A stretch of 64,000 nucleotides of DNA from Devosia epidermidihirudinis. Lineage in GTDB: Bacteria; Pseudomonadota; Alphaproteobacteria; Rhizobiales; Devosiaceae. The translations under genes and the position numbers were made by a program. The stretch lies in assembly GCF_000971295.1 (NCBI RefSeq), contig NZ_LANJ01000016.1, positions 248,001-312,000 on the forward strand. Direction: 5' to 3'. The notes under the pieces were generated by a model that did not search any database, had not been told where the DNA came from, and saw only the letters and a program-made list of their open reading frames with translations. Shown here piece by piece: positions 63,191 to 64,000 of this stretch; within the stretch, counting starts at the first letter, position 1; each line of letters begins with the position of its first letter.

Positions 63191-64000
63191 TCAACTCACC
63201 CGCTGTCCCTGGCGCCAGACGCCACGCACCACTGCCATCTCGCCCACCATTTTGACTCGTACCAGATCGGCACGCTTGCCGATGGCAATCTCGCCACGAT
63301 CATCGAGGCCGGCGGCCTTCGCCGGATTGCGGGTTACCGTTGCCAAAGCCTTTGAGAGGCTGAGCCCCTCAACCCGGCGTGGCAGCAGAAAGGCTGCCTG
63401 CAGCAATGCGAAAGGCACATAGTCCGAACTCAGAATGTCCAATAGCTCCGCCCGTACCAAATCGGTTGCAGAGATATTGCCTGAATGCGAGCGCCCGCGC
63501 ACCACGTTTGGCGCGCCCATCAGAATAGCAAGCCCGGCATCGTGGGCAGCGGCGGCTGCCTCCAGCGTTGTCGGGAATTCAGCAATCGCGACGCCGTCGG
63601 TTGCGGCCTCTTCGACATGCGCGAGCGTCGCATCGTCATGGCTCGCAAGCGGCAAGCCGAGGACCTTGGCACGCGCCACAATGGCCTTGCGATGGGGCTG
63701 TGCGTAGCGCTCATGCTGGGCCAATGCGTTGGCGAGGTACTGCTCAACCTCAGCCTCGGTCGTGCCCATCTTGGTTTTGTAGAAGAGCTTATAGGCCTCC
63801 ATCGACAAAAACTGCCGCTGGCCGGGGGTATGATCCATCAGCGAGGCCAGTCGGGTCGTCGGATGATCGGCAAAAGCCTCGAAATGATCCAGCACGTCGT
63901 GACTGGGCAATTCGCAGCGCAGATGGATCAGATGCTCGGCGCGCAGCCAGCCCTGCGCATTGCCGGTGCGAATGGCGTTGACCAGCTTGGCGGCATGAAT
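63191..64000 (-). CDS. phnM: Ribose 1-methylphosphonate 5-triphosphate diphosphatase PhnM (3' part; 5' end outside window)
   Basis: The frame is open to base 64000, giving 269 residues of the C-terminal part. HAAKLVNAIRTGNAQGWLRAEHLIHLRCELPSHDV, then SLMDHTPGQRQF, SHDDAT and GAPNVVRGRSHSGNISA are the metal-binding amidohydrolase segments of PhnM. NPAKAAGLDDRGEIAIGKRADLV is the usual end. It removes pyrophosphate from the ribosyl phosphonate intermediate of the C-P lyase pathway. It is immediately followed by phnN. Confidence 0.95.
   Translation of the reverse strand: MHAAKLVNAIRTGNAQGWLRAEHLIHLRCELPSHDVLDHFEAFADHPTTRLASLMDHTPGQRQFLSMEAYKLFYKTKMGTTEAEVEQYLANALAQHERYAQPHRKAIVARAKVLGLPLASHDDATLAHVEEAATDGVAIAEFPTTLEAAAAAHDAGLAILMGAPNVVRGRSHSGNISATDLVRAELLDILSSDYVPFALLQAAFLLPRRVEGLSLSKALATVTRNPAKAAGLDDRGEIAIGKRADLVRVKMVGEMAVVRGVWRQGQRVS

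Overview
The window is chromosomal DNA of a GC-rich alphaproteobacterium. The best fit is order Hyphomicrobiales (Rhizobiales), Devosia or a close relative. That placement is inferred from the genes: a RegB/RegA redox pair, the irr / fabA-fabB divergon, a SitABCD manganese transporter behind a Mur-type box, PhnM-PhnN, DUF2852 and DUF2259 proteins, EcfG-type stress promoters, and a replication cluster reading rpsT, dnaA, dnaN, recF, gyrB on the minus strand. No rRNA, tRNA, CRISPR array or insertion sequence was recognised.

Layout. 1-10.5 kb: end of a GNAT gene, regA and regB, a DUF2852 protein, a metallopeptidase, PBP1A (mrcA), ynfA, small secreted proteins, an ankyrin protein and a luciferase-like monooxygenase. 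10.5-20 kb (minus strand): gyrB, recF, dnaN, dnaA, rpsT, mutM. 20-25 kb (plus): ubiE, ubiB, a lipoprotein, dut, a DUF2259 protein and a ThiF/MoeB-like protein. 25-29.2 kb: porin, fabB-fabA, irr, aqpZ. 29.4-31.5 kb: an isolated tadE-tadG pair. 31.7-34 kb: a YtrA-type GntR regulator with its own ABC exporter and a clear operator. 34.9-38.4 kb: sitABCD. 38.4-39.7 kb: a DUF2793/S74 fibre-like gene between two copies of one repeat. 39.7-48.8 kb: a membrane LytTR regulator divergent from a small membrane protein, two LysR regulators, trhO, an aldo/keto reductase, a D-amino-acid dehydrogenase and secreted proteins. 48.9-51.2 kb: lepA and a SnoaL-like protein. 51.2-53.9 kb: a repeat-rich spacer, then a low-GC islet with a DUF2971 protein, tiny proline-rich reading frames and a membrane protein. 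54-59.2 kb: cspA, a glutathione peroxidase, an SH3 protein, a hydroxyacid dehydrogenase, rbfA-truB. 59.2-62.6 kb: stress-type small membrane proteins with EcfG-like promoters and a LacI regulator. 62.6-64 kb: phnN and the 3' part of phnM.

Most genes are core housekeeping. Neighbours that probably work together are regB/regA (redox control), dnaA-dnaN-recF-gyrB (replication), ubiE-ubiB (ubiquinone), fabA-fabB (unsaturated fatty acids), sitABCD (Mn import), the ytrA-ABC operon (inducible export) and phnM-phnN (phosphonate use). Many intergenic spacers carry palindromic repeats of at least six families. The least explained parts are the low-GC DUF2971 islet, the repeat-flanked fibre gene, the LytTR/DUF6622 pair and several unannotated proteins of 24-48 residues with good ribosome-binding sites.
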